Assembly (NCBI RefSeq): GCF_014212125.1
Contig: NZ_JACJVP010000025.1
Location: forward strand, 201,449 to 265,448
Source: Cohnella nanjingensis
Lineage (GTDB): Bacteria; Bacillota; Bacilli; Paenibacillales; Paenibacillaceae
Length of the DNA: 64,000 nt
Reading direction: 5' to 3'
Shown: piece by piece, positions 42,966 through 51,611 of the stretch
Numbering within the stretch: the first letter of the stretch is position 1
Layout of the letters: each line of letters opens with the position of its first letter
The notes under the pieces: model-generated
Seen by the model: only the letters and a program-made list of their open reading frames with translations
Database searches by the model: none
What the model was told of the DNA's origin: nothing
Program-made: the position numbers and the translations under genes

Positions 42966-42992
42966 ATTATAACAAAATCGGCAAAATTTCAA
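42966..42992 (-). promoter_or_regulatory. Promoter of the lasso operon
   Basis: On minus, TTGAAA (42987-42992) and TATAAT (42966-42971) are 15 bp apart, shorter than ideal. They lie about 42 bp upstream of the cyclase ATG. Both hexamers are near consensus. The same gap holds a GTCCTG/CAGGAC hairpin (about 43066-43082). Confidence 0.5.
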
Positions 42993-43089
42993 ATGGCCCA
43001 TGAGAGGTAGTCCGCAATAGCATTAAGTAGTATAGGCGCGGCGTCGATGCGGCAGGAAAGCCTTGTCCTGTTCGGCAGGACGAACGAAG

Positions 43090-43126
43090 CGCACGAAAGA
43101 TCGCTTGGTTAGCGGTCTTTCGTGCG
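43090..43126 (-). terminator. Terminator after the SLH-agarase-like gene
   Basis: A 15-bp stem CGCACGAAAGATCGC / GCGGTCTTTCGTGCG (one G-T pair), 7-nt loop, about 16 nt after the stop codon of the preceding minus-strand gene. There is no long T-tract. Confidence 0.65.
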
Positions 43127-43141
43127 TCGCTCTTTAGCCGG

Positions 43142-46100
43142 CTACTTTTGTTGGCTGAAATCGTAATAGAAATTCGGTCGTTCCCCGAGCAGCACCTTGT
43201 AAATATCGTAGTTCGACTGCATGACACCCGCAAGGAACGACTTGTACGGACGGTCCGCGACGTTCAAAACACCTGAATTATAACGTTCCGCCCAACTTCC
43301 AATCCCCTGCCAGTATCTTCCGAGGGGGGCCTGATCCACATAATTGAACCAGTGGGCTCCCACAATATAGCCCAAATCGGCTACGCCCTCCACGTAATTC
43401 CGGTAGCGCATGCCCCTCTGGAACTGGTTCACGGCTGCATTCGGAAGAAGAGGGTTCAATCCCTGCTCCGCCGTGCCGTAGCCGAATTCGCTTAACAGAA
43501 TCGGTTTGCCGCCCGACTTCGTGTACACGTCCTTCAGAAAGTCGGATTCGATCTTATACGAGTAATAGTTGATGCTGATGACATCCGAGTATTTCCCTTC
43601 CACCTCCGCCATTACGTCCCGAATCTTCTCGTTGTGGAAAGAAGTCGTGATCCAGCGGTCCCCGAGCAGGAGATGATTCGGATCGTATTTACGGTAGATT
43701 CGCGAAACCGTTCCGTAGAACGTGTCGAGGTAATATCTGAAAAACATGTCCATATCTTTCCAGGACTGCGACGTCTTGATGGGAAGCTCCGCTTCCCGCA
43801 GGTCGTTAAAGGACGTAAAGCTGGTTCCCCAATTGCTGTTGTAGGTATCGATGTTCTGATATTTATCCTTCAGCATTTTGACAAAACGGCCTTTGATGGC
43901 TGCGGAACTGGCCTTCAGCTTCGGCACGTCGGAATAAAACTTATGAAAATCGTATTCGTTGCCGATGAAGTACCCAATCAGCATCCGATCGTCTTTGTTC
44001 TGCGGGAGTGCATTCGCAAACGCCTGATCGATCTTGGCTTCGGCGTCCGGCGCAAATATGTCGAATATCGAAATCCCGTCAAGCTTCGCCCAGTCCATGT
44101 TCAGCGGAAGCATCCGCACGTAAGGGAAGTTGTTCAAGCTGCCGTATTTCTCGGGCGAATAGCCCCCTGCGCTGTTAAAGCCCCATTTCTTAAGCCGTCC
44201 GACCGCTTCCGTATAGAATGAGCTTTCCGTCGGAAATTCCCCTGTTTTCCTGTATTTATTCGCCATGTAGAACGAGAAGCTGCCATGATCGGAAGTAATA
44301 AACGCAGGTTGGTACTGCCCCTCGTAGGGAGGGATGGATTCAAACTGCTGCTCCCGGCCCTTTACCATCGTATAGGTCTCATGGGCGCTGATCCCGTTCA
44401 TCCCTAAACTGAAGAAAACGTTGCCTTCCGGCGTCTTCATCACTTTCCGGCCTCCAAGCTGCTGAATCGCGAAGAAGCCGGTGCCTTTAAGCCCGTATTT
44501 GGCCGAGCTGCCGGCCAGACCTCCGTAACGATCCAGGTTCGCAGGCGGTTTCAGGCCGTCGTAATAGGAGGCGTCCGATAGGGCATCCGCTTTGAGTTCT
44601 TGCTCGTCCGTGACCTTTTCCGGAAAATTCGCGGAAACCATCTGTCCGAACGAGTCGACCAGAATGTCGCTGCTCCCGTTGAGCTTGTACTTGCGGAGGG
44701 GACTTGGCTCCTTGCCGTCTTTGACGGCATAGGTCTCCAATACGCTATACCCGGTGAGCTTCAACGGTTCGGAGTACGGCTGAAACGCAAGGGCGTTGTC
44801 CTTGCGATAATAAATCCGAGCCCCTTGCGAAGCCGAGGATAGCTCGACCTGGAGCGACCCGGCGCTTCGCGTAGACTTGATAGCTACGGAAGCGGTATTT
44901 CTATTGAGCAGTACGCTGGAAAGCTGAGGCGACCAAGACTTGGCGGCCCCGCGCAGTTCGATTTTCAAAAATCTCGTATGCGGCGGCAGCGACGAAGCTT
45001 CATTGGCGTACTGCTGCCAATTGCCTGTCGGATAGCCGACCGGATAGAAGCTGACAGGGACCTCCTTATATTCTTTTCCGTCCGCCGAGGCGAACAACCG
45101 GTTCTTTTCCAAGTCAATCCCGGTAAAAAAGTAGCTGTATATAAGCAATGACGTAATATCGTAATCGGTTTGGTAGATGACGCTCCCTGACTCCGTCGAC
45201 GTTCGCGCTAACCGATTCGTATCGTCGGCGAAATAAGCGGGGTGGTCCGTTGCGATGTATACATTCGTACGATCGGAAACCTGCTTAAAGTCTTCGAACG
45301 AATCGTACAGTCCGACGGATGGCGCCGGCGGCGTCCCTATCGTCTCATACCGGTAGGTGGAGACATCGCTGACTTCAGTTTTGCCTGCTGCCGGATGGTA
45401 TACGGCGGATGTCTTCAACTGAAGCTTGCTCAGCACTTTGATCGGCGAAATGTAATGCTTGCGGGTAGGCGATGTTCTGGGATCGCTGCCATCCGTGGTG
45501 TAGTATATGGTAGCTCCAGGTTTGGAGGCGCTCAAAATGACCATACTTCCGTAGGGTACGCTCCCCGAAGCCAAACCGGCCCTCACGCCGTTAGCAGGTA
45601 TCGTGGGTGCAGGCGTCGTAGGTGCAGGCGTCGCGGGCGCAGGCGTCGCGGGCGCTGGCGTTGCTGGTGCTGGCGTCGCGGGCGCAGGTGTCGCGGGTGC
45701 TGGCGTCGCGGGTGCTGGCGTCGCGGGTGCTGGCGCCGTGGGCGCAGGCGCCGCGGGTGCTGGCGTCGCGGGTGCTGGCGCCGTGGGTGCTGGCGCCGTG
45801 GGTGCTGGCGTCGCGGGCGCTGGCGCCGCGGGTGCTGGCGTCGCGGGTGCAGATAGACTACCGGGGATATCTTTCATCGCCAAATCGATCAGAGCGGCCG
45901 ACTCCTGGCGGGTCATAGCCGCTTGCGGCCGGTACGACCAAATATCGGAGTTTTGTTTAACGTCCTCGCCGTACCATTCATGGGCAATAATACTGCTAAT
46001 TCCCTCCGTCGCCCATGGGTCCGGTTTTTCACTGAAGTTTAACAGGGTACCCGGAGACAGACCCATTTTTTTGGCATATCTCCACACCATGACGGATGCC

Positions 46101-46483
46101 TCTTCACGTTTGACCGGTTTATTCGGCGAAAAAGTCGTGCTGGAGGTGCCGCTTACGATACCCGATTGGAAGACTGCACGTATATAAGCGGCGGCCCAGT
46201 GGTCTTGGATGTCCGAAAAGGGAACCGAGCCGCCGTTATCCTTTAACTGAAAAGCAACGGAGACGAGTTTGGCAAACTGAGCACGAGTCAGCGTCTGTTC
46301 CGGTCCGAATATCCCTTCTGCAATTCCTTCCGTTACACCAAGCGACTTTAGATTGTCAATGTGAGACAAATATGGACTTGTATCGGGTACATCTTTATAA
46401 TCCGCCGCTGATGCAGCAGCACCCGTACATGATAATGCGGCAAGAGCAATAGTTACCGTGTACGCAATTGTTAATTTTCTCAT
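43142..46483 (-). CDS. S-layer-anchored, agarase-like TIM-barrel glycoside hydrolase
   Basis: About 1113 residues from ATG 46483 (AAGGAG upstream). A signal peptide is followed by three SLH repeats (DYKDVPDTSPYLSHIDNLKS; FSDIQDHWAAAYIRAVFQSG; a third ending ALIDLAM) that hold it on the cell wall. Next come a Pro-Ala-rich linker of about 80 residues, a chitobiase C-terminal-like domain (GATIYYTTDGSDPRTSP), a second such domain (GARIYYRKDN) and a barrel resembling GH50-type agarases: LIGYFIGNEYDF (acid/base Glu) and PILLSEFGYGT (nucleophile Glu). The exact family is uncertain. It would act on a polysaccharide at the cell surface. It stands alone, upstream of the lasso operon. Confidence 0.8.
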   Translation of the reverse strand: MRKLTIAYTVTIALAALSCTGAAASAADYKDVPDTSPYLSHIDNLKSLGVTEGIAEGIFGPEQTLTRAQFAKLVSVAFQLKDNGGSVPFSDIQDHWAAAYIRAVFQSGIVSGTSSTTFSPNKPVKREEASVMVWRYAKKMGLSPGTLLNFSEKPDPWATEGISSIIAHEWYGEDVKQNSDIWSYRPQAAMTRQESAALIDLAMKDIPGSLSAPATPAPAAPAPATPAPTAPAPTAPAPATPAPAAPAPTAPAPATPAPATPAPATPAPATPAPATPAPATPAPATPAPTTPAPTIPANGVRAGLASGSVPYGSMVILSASKPGATIYYTTDGSDPRTSPTRKHYISPIKVLSKLQLKTSAVYHPAAGKTEVSDVSTYRYETIGTPPAPSVGLYDSFEDFKQVSDRTNVYIATDHPAYFADDTNRLARTSTESGSVIYQTDYDITSLLIYSYFFTGIDLEKNRLFASADGKEYKEVPVSFYPVGYPTGNWQQYANEASSLPPHTRFLKIELRGAAKSWSPQLSSVLLNRNTASVAIKSTRSAGSLQVELSSASQGARIYYRKDNALAFQPYSEPLKLTGYSVLETYAVKDGKEPSPLRKYKLNGSSDILVDSFGQMVSANFPEKVTDEQELKADALSDASYYDGLKPPANLDRYGGLAGSSAKYGLKGTGFFAIQQLGGRKVMKTPEGNVFFSLGMNGISAHETYTMVKGREQQFESIPPYEGQYQPAFITSDHGSFSFYMANKYRKTGEFPTESSFYTEAVGRLKKWGFNSAGGYSPEKYGSLNNFPYVRMLPLNMDWAKLDGISIFDIFAPDAEAKIDQAFANALPQNKDDRMLIGYFIGNEYDFHKFYSDVPKLKASSAAIKGRFVKMLKDKYQNIDTYNSNWGTSFTSFNDLREAELPIKTSQSWKDMDMFFRYYLDTFYGTVSRIYRKYDPNHLLLGDRWITTSFHNEKIRDVMAEVEGKYSDVISINYYSYKIESDFLKDVYTKSGGKPILLSEFGYGTAEQGLNPLLPNAAVNQFQRGMRYRNYVEGVADLGYIVGAHWFNYVDQAPLGRYWQGIGSWAERYNSGVLNVADRPYKSFLAGVMQSNYDIYKVLLGERPNFYYDFSQQK
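45597..45853 (-). repeat. Tandem codon repeats encoding a Pro-Ala/Thr linker
   Basis: About 250 bp of near-identical 12-15-bp units (minus-strand sense GCGCCAGCACCC..., encoding APATPAP, APAAPAP, APTAPAP variants). It links the SLH and catalytic parts of the surface enzyme. The repeats should vary in number between strains. The opposite strand shows long spurious open frames for the same reason. Confidence 0.85.
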
Positions 46484-46601
46484 ACCGACTCCTTTCATCC
46501 TCTATCAATGTCTTCATCATAAAATTCGAGTCAACCGAGAGGTATGAGAGGGGAGAAAAAATGATAAAGTACTAAGAAAACTTTTCCAGTCATTCTCGCA
46601 T

Positions 46602-46757
46602 GGATGGGGATGGCAAGGGGGAGTATATGATTTCCGATTGAATTTGCATACGAAGCTCGGTTGACGAAGCGGAGCGCTGTTCCGTCCATGCGGAACGGAA
46701 TCGGGGCAACGCCTCCCCTCGCTCCACGCAAAAAAGCCGACCTCATGCGGTCGGCTT
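46602..46757. repeat. Degenerate copy of the ssrA-linked island repeat
   Basis: The start (GGCAAGGGGGAGTATATGAT) matches the opening of the 60.6-kb repeats and the end matches their second half (GGAACGGAATCGGGGCAACG, CTCCACGC, then the terminator). It is thus an A-start/B-end hybrid with the middle missing. It lies 14.6 kb from ssrA, just downstream of the MFS gene, and may mark the far end of the island. Confidence 0.65.
46734..46757 (-). terminator. Terminator of the MFS gene, repeat-borne
   Basis: On minus, AAGCCGACC-GCATGA-GGTCGGCTT is followed by TTTT, 17 nt after the MFS stop. The same hairpin core recurs at 55715-55743, 60926-60951 and 61229-61262. Confidence 0.85.
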
Positions 46758-46773
46758 ACCAGTTCCAGACTAT

Positions 46774-47991
46774 TCACATGCTGCTAACTTTAGCTGCTCC
46801 GCGCGGGCTTCTTCTGATCAGCAAGAAGTAAGCCAGCATCGCTGCGACGCTCGTCAATAAGATAATGACGCCCAGCGGAACGGCAGTGTCTTCGCCCGCG
46901 ATGCCGACTAGCGGAGAGACGACCGCTCCGAGCAAGAAGGGAATGACGCCAAGCAGCGCGGCGGCGCTGCCTGCCATATGACTCTGGCTCTCCATCGCAA
47001 GCGGGAATGCTGCCGTGGAGGTAATGCCGATTGCCGCTACGAAGAAAAATAGCGGAATCACCAATGTGAAAAGCGGTCCATGGACGATGGCTACCACTAA
47101 GACAGTGACGCTAGCCAAGCAGGCAAGCCATAGGCCGAACAACAGAAAGGCGCGTTCGGATATGCGATGCGTCATCCGCCCGACCAATTGGGAGCCGATG
47201 ATCAAGCTGATGCCGTTCGATCCGAACAAAAGAGCGAATACGGTTGGCGAGGCACCATAAATATTTTGGTAAATAAAGGGCGTTCCCGAAACATAGGCGA
47301 AGACCCCGGCGATCATAATGCCCTGTGCCAGCATATAGCCGACAAACTGGCGATCCCGCAAGAGCGTTCCGTAATTCCGCAGCTGCTGCACGAAATTGCT
47401 GGGCCTGCGCCGATCGGCTGGCAGCGTCTCCTGCAGCCCCCATTTTGTCATCGTTAATAGGTAGATTCCAAGCAGCGCCAGCGCGATAAATACGCCGATC
47501 CACGTCGTGAAAGAAAGAATCCCGCTACCGGTAACCGGTGCCACGAGCGGACCCAAATTACCGACAAGCAAGAGCAGCGAGAAAAATTTGGTAAGCTCGT
47601 GACCGCTGTACAGGTCGCGTGCGATCGCGCGGGAAATGACAATGCCCGCCGAAGCGGCAAATCCTTGTATGAACCGGAATGCGATCAACAGCCCGATATT
47701 CGGCGAGAATGCGCAGGCCAACGAGGCCAAGGCATAAACGGCCATGGAGATCAGCAGCGGATTGCGTCTGCCGTGGACGTCGCTCAGCGAACCCATGACA
47801 AGCTGGCCGATGCCGAGTCCGAGCAGACAAGCGGTCAGGCTGAGCTGCACCAGCGAAGCTGTCGTGTCGAATTGCTTCACGATCTCCGGAAACGCCGGCA
47901 AGTACATATCGATGGTAAAAGGCCCGAGCGTCGAAAACAAGCCTAGCAGCAAAGCTAGCCTAACACGCGAATGATTCTTGTTGGTCATCAT
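46774..47991 (-). CDS. MFS drug/proton antiporter, Bcr/CflA family
   Basis: 405 residues with 12 predicted helices. The first helix ends LGLFSTLGPFTIDMYLPAFP, the Bcr/CflA/FloR signature, and the A-motif GSLSDVHGRRN follows helix 2. The family exports drugs such as bicyclomycin, chloramphenicol or other small molecules in exchange for protons. The start is at ATG ATG 47991 with TAGGAG upstream. It lies between two degenerate island repeats. The substrate is unknown. Confidence 0.88.
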   Translation of the reverse strand: MMTNKNHSRVRLALLLGLFSTLGPFTIDMYLPAFPEIVKQFDTTASLVQLSLTACLLGLGIGQLVMGSLSDVHGRRNPLLISMAVYALASLACAFSPNIGLLIAFRFIQGFAASAGIVISRAIARDLYSGHELTKFFSLLLLVGNLGPLVAPVTGSGILSFTTWIGVFIALALLGIYLLTMTKWGLQETLPADRRRPSNFVQQLRNYGTLLRDRQFVGYMLAQGIMIAGVFAYVSGTPFIYQNIYGASPTVFALLFGSNGISLIIGSQLVGRMTHRISERAFLLFGLWLACLASVTVLVVAIVHGPLFTLVIPLFFFVAAIGITSTAAFPLAMESQSHMAGSAAALLGVIPFLLGAVVSPLVGIAGEDTAVPLGVIILLTSVAAMLAYFLLIRRSPRGAAKVSSM

Positions 47992-48149
47992 AAAGTATGG
48001 CTCCTATTCTCCATTCCATCTCTATAGCTCTATATCTCTATTTCTCTATTAATCGCTTTAGAAAATGCACAAAGTCCGGAAGCCGACTTTGCACGATTCG
48101 AAGCGGAGAGTCTGTTGTTCATCCTATCACAACTGTACGGATTTCGACA

Positions 48150-48330
48150 ACAGATGAAGTGTGGGATGGTTGATTTGACGAAGCAGAGAACTGCGGTAGA
48201 ATCAGATGCCATGTTCGTTGCTATTCCCCTCAAAGTGACCCCAAGCTCTGAAGCATATTCGGAATACTTTGCGGGGGCCCAATTGCGCGCTCCCTGCGCG
48301 CGGTAGAACCCCTGTCCTCCTTTGGAACTA
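48150..48330. repeat. Second degenerate island-repeat fragment
   Basis: Shared blocks with the 60.6-61.1 kb repeats: GACGAAGCAGAG, GGTAGAATCAGATGCC, then GCGCTCCCTGCGCGCGGTAG and AACCCCTGTCCTCCTT. An unrelated stretch (about 48225-48280) splits it. It fills most of the 47992-48368 gap; the rest, 48018-48050, is a CT/TA-rich simple stretch. I see no gene in the gap. Confidence 0.6.
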
Positions 48331-48368
48331 AATGACCGCTCCCGGTAGAATACCGAGAAACGGCCCAG

Positions 48369-49163
48369 CTAAATCACATATTCGATTTCGCTAGCTTTAT
48401 TAGCTCTGACCATGTGAAATTCTTCTTTTAGAATGTTATCTCTGTCGACTATTTTAAAGCTGCTACAGTTCTTCAACTGCTCTGCATCACCCAGCAATAT
48501 CTTGTTCTTGTCAGTCAAGTGATGGATGTACCAACGCTTTTTCTCCATCACGATATAGAAAGGACGATCTTCGATATAATTGGGGTTCACTGATTTAAAG
48601 TCGAGGTAACCCCATATCGTTCTCATAAAAGGTAAAATAAAAATAGCCATAATAATGTAAATGGCAAACAAAAATGCAATAGTTAACAGCACTGCCTGAA
48701 TGGTCATTTCTTTTTGAAATAAGATATATGAAAAAAGCGTACCACAGACATAAGCCGGCATAATAATAAAGCCAGCTTGGAAAATTAGCAACGTAATAAA
48801 CATAATCAGTTTGGTTCTTTTGCTATAGTTGTGTTTCTGAAGAAGACTACGATCATTGATTTCTTTGTTCCAAGCAATCCAGCAATATACCAATAACAAG
48901 ATGATTGTGCCAACAATTGCTACGGCGCCATTAAAGTCCTCCTTTCTCTTGAAGAAAACCATATTCACTAGAAACATAGCTAGCGCTAGCCCAATAACTT
49001 GAACAATAAATCTGAGAATGGAATAACCGAACTTTCTCTCCTTGCTGTACAACTTTTTCTCCAGAGAGGTTGAAGTTAGTAATGTGATAGGACTTAACTT
49101 GATTGCAGCGGCTATTAAAGTAAGAATGCTTCCAATGCTTAAAATACTTTTGAGTGTGATCAT
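48369..49163 (-). CDS. Hypothetical multi-pass membrane protein
   Basis: 264 residues with about six hydrophobic helices in the first 190 (ILSIGSILTLIAAAIKLSPI; IVQVIGLALAMFLVNMVFF; AVAIVGTIILLLVYCWIAW; LIMFITLLIFQAGFIIMPAY; AVLLTIAFLFAIYIIMAIFI). A soluble tail of about 75 residues carries PFYIVMEKKRWYIHHLTDKN. I do not recognise the family. It ends the McrBC-like gene run (27-nt gap), so it may be an accessory of that system or an independent island gene. Confidence 0.6.
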   Translation of the reverse strand: MITLKSILSIGSILTLIAAAIKLSPITLLTSTSLEKKLYSKERKFGYSILRFIVQVIGLALAMFLVNMVFFKRKEDFNGAVAIVGTIILLLVYCWIAWNKEINDRSLLQKHNYSKRTKLIMFITLLIFQAGFIIMPAYVCGTLFSYILFQKEMTIQAVLLTIAFLFAIYIIMAIFILPFMRTIWGYLDFKSVNPNYIEDRPFYIVMEKKRWYIHHLTDKNKILLGDAEQLKNCSSFKIVDRDNILKEEFHMVRANKASEIEYVI

Positions 49164-49190
49164 ACGCTATTTGCCCGCCTCTCCACCAAC

Positions 49191-51611
49191 CTAGCTATCT
49201 TCCACCCGAACCTCTTCCAGTCTGTTTGCTTTATCCAAGTCTTCGGAGTCCCACCGCAATTTCACTTTTCCTCGGCGACGCTTCTCTCTCCAATCCTTGA
49301 GCTCGGCTTCCGTCTCAAGCCGCAACTCCGCCACTTCCTCTGCACGTTCGAACATGTACATCGAGGTTAGCAGGACATGCTTCACTCCGTGGCCCCCCGG
49401 CATTATCGGGGCTTCTCGCTGCTGCCATTCTTCCACTTGGAACTTCACATAGAGCTCCGAAGTTGCCCCGCGGCGAGATGGGATCTCAAGGATCTGATCA
49501 CGAGGGAGGACGGTCCAGCTCACCACTTTGCCGTACAGGGTAATCCCTGCTTGCTCCCGACCAAACGATGATATCGACTGATAGATGGCGACGCACTCCA
49601 CTCTTGTTAAATCGCCGTGTTGGCTAAAATGACGCAGAGGCACATGATAAAAACCATGCTCCCTTAAATCCTTCAATTGGTCCCTATGGCTCAACGCACC
49701 AACGAGCACGGTTTTCCCAGCTAACTTATTAACATAATAATTCTTCGTCCCACGAGGCCGGGTCGCGCGTTCGTAGGCTTTCTCAGGGCTATCCAAGATA
49801 AGCTCGTCCAGGAACTTTTCCACCAGTGACGTACTACTCGGTAGAAAAGGCAGCGCACCCACGTTCACAAGCTCAATACTTCTGTAGAACTTATGCTCCT
49901 TGTACTCCGCTTCATTGGAGTATGGGAACAATACATACGCACCAAACATCGTGCGCTCATAATCCTTGTGCCCTTCCTGCTCCGATGACTCGTAGACGAT
50001 CGCATCCCGATAACGGTGCATTGTATTGATGTCATCCACCTGCGGTCCCGGCGTTTTGTAGGATTGTTTATACGGGGTTCCCTCATAGGCTGGATTTATC
50101 CGATACTTCGCATCAAACACATATTTATACTCGACAGATGAATCTTGCTTCTTTAAGGTGAGCACGTTGTCGGGTACCTGAGCGACCGTCTCACTGCTGT
50201 CACCGGACGGCAGTGCATTGTAATACAACGTGAAAATCTCGCCATTCCTCGGATTACGGTACACCATCTTCGATTTATTCGATGTATCCAAGGCTACGAA
50301 GAGCCCCCCACGGTTTAACTTGATCACATTTTGCTTTACCAACTCGTACTTGCGGTTCAACAGTTCATGGATCTTTAAAAAGCACCAGTATTCATACAGC
50401 TTGGCAAGATCCTTCATCGAGAGACGGAAGAGATCATTCTGAATCGATAAACCTTTCATCAGCATTAAGTAACACCGATATACTTCCCGGTATCCTGGCG
50501 CCATCTGTAACACAAGGGATGTCGTGAATTGCCGCATTTCCCCTACCTGTAGAAAATCAAATTGAAGTAGCCGTTGCAGTTCTGTTTGCATCCGTCTTAG
50601 CTTGGTTTCCAATACAGGGTCATTCGTTCGACCTTTGGTCTTTAATAGTTGTCGCAGATGCCTTAGTCGCTGCTGAACCCGCTTCAGCACCCATCGAACA
50701 AATCTGTTCTCGGAGGTGTCATAGTCAATATGGCGTCTGGTCTCCATCAAGTGTGACGGCGTGTACTGCTGATGCTGAATCGTGACCAGGCCTTGTCCTT
50801 GATCAGGGAGAAGGAGATGAGGCCTCTTGGCTAGGAATACAATGTTCGATCTTCCTGCTTTCTTCACCCTTGCGGCTTCCCTGATGCGATTCTCGGTTCG
50901 GAGCTTATGGTGCGGTGCATGCTGAATCAACTCGACCTGGTGGACGAGTTGTTGGAAGATGTGCTGCAGAATCACGAAAAACTCCGTTAGACTCTGCGAC
51001 TTAGTTTCCCGGAGCCCGGTGTAATTGTAGGTTTTGCGCAAGAAATCGAACGACAGATTATAAATCTGCTCGTTTACATCCTGCATAATGGCCTCGTAAT
51101 CCTTCTTGTAGTCCATCTTCGAGGGGAAGATCTCCAGTTCAAGGCGGAAGACCGATTCACCGTGCATGCGAAGCTCCAGCTCTGTAAATCCGACCTCATT
51201 TTGAAAATTCAAAACGCCAGATAGCAGACGCCTCCCCTTCGGCAACACGGCTTCCCGCAATGCTACGTTCTCATGGTAGAACGTCAGCGGCATCTCCGAT
51301 TCAAGCTCGACAACGAGCTCATAAGATTGGGTCTCATAGAAGAGTGGCTGACTCTCCTGCTCAGCATCCTGTGGGACAAGCTTGCCCTGATTGGGAGCGT
51401 ATCGCTCAACCGATTCAATGTTCAAGCCGGGCACTAAGGATAAGGGACGCAATCTTGACTCTATCCAGGAAGCATCCTCCTGGCGATGCAGCTGCAGCGT
51501 CTCCACTGTCGGGTGGAATGGTTTCCCTTGAATATAGAGATGGAACCAATTCGTCTGAATTCGAACGAGCTCAACCGCACGGTTAGGAGAGCCAATAGGA
51601 AGTGAATCCAT
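49191..51611 (-). CDS. McrC-like DUF2357 / PD-(D/E)XK nuclease subunit
   Basis: 806 residues. The N-terminal beta-rich region resembles DUF2357 proteins. A long helical middle (TENRIREAARVKKAGRSNIV; LYEYWCFLKIHELLNRKY) leads to the nuclease core EYKYVFDAKYRI, preceded by a downstream-conserved FEVALD-like strand and followed by DDINTMHRYRDAIVY, the PDDEXK_7 pattern of McrC relatives. A C-terminal domain of about 190 residues (NYYVNKLAGKTVLVGALSHR) is added. It overlaps the McrB-like gene by 29 bp. Together they should form a modification-dependent (type IV) restriction complex in which GTP hydrolysis drives cleavage by this subunit. Confidence 0.82.
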   Translation of the reverse strand: MDSLPIGSPNRAVELVRIQTNWFHLYIQGKPFHPTVETLQLHRQEDASWIESRLRPLSLVPGLNIESVERYAPNQGKLVPQDAEQESQPLFYETQSYELVVELESEMPLTFYHENVALREAVLPKGRRLLSGVLNFQNEVGFTELELRMHGESVFRLELEIFPSKMDYKKDYEAIMQDVNEQIYNLSFDFLRKTYNYTGLRETKSQSLTEFFVILQHIFQQLVHQVELIQHAPHHKLRTENRIREAARVKKAGRSNIVFLAKRPHLLLPDQGQGLVTIQHQQYTPSHLMETRRHIDYDTSENRFVRWVLKRVQQRLRHLRQLLKTKGRTNDPVLETKLRRMQTELQRLLQFDFLQVGEMRQFTTSLVLQMAPGYREVYRCYLMLMKGLSIQNDLFRLSMKDLAKLYEYWCFLKIHELLNRKYELVKQNVIKLNRGGLFVALDTSNKSKMVYRNPRNGEIFTLYYNALPSGDSSETVAQVPDNVLTLKKQDSSVEYKYVFDAKYRINPAYEGTPYKQSYKTPGPQVDDINTMHRYRDAIVYESSEQEGHKDYERTMFGAYVLFPYSNEAEYKEHKFYRSIELVNVGALPFLPSSTSLVEKFLDELILDSPEKAYERATRPRGTKNYYVNKLAGKTVLVGALSHRDQLKDLREHGFYHVPLRHFSQHGDLTRVECVAIYQSISSFGREQAGITLYGKVVSWTVLPRDQILEIPSRRGATSELYVKFQVEEWQQREAPIMPGGHGVKHVLLTSMYMFERAEEVAELRLETEAELKDWREKRRRGKVKLRWDSEDLDKANRLEEVRVEDS

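Noticed and set aside
45597..45853. CRISPR-like periodic pattern
   Set aside because: Units of 12-15 bp without unique spacers, in frame within a real gene: a coding tandem repeat.
45242..46187. Plus-strand frames rich in GAGVAGAG or RRGCWRRG
   Set aside because: Mirror translations of the Pro-Ala linker repeats of the SLH enzyme.
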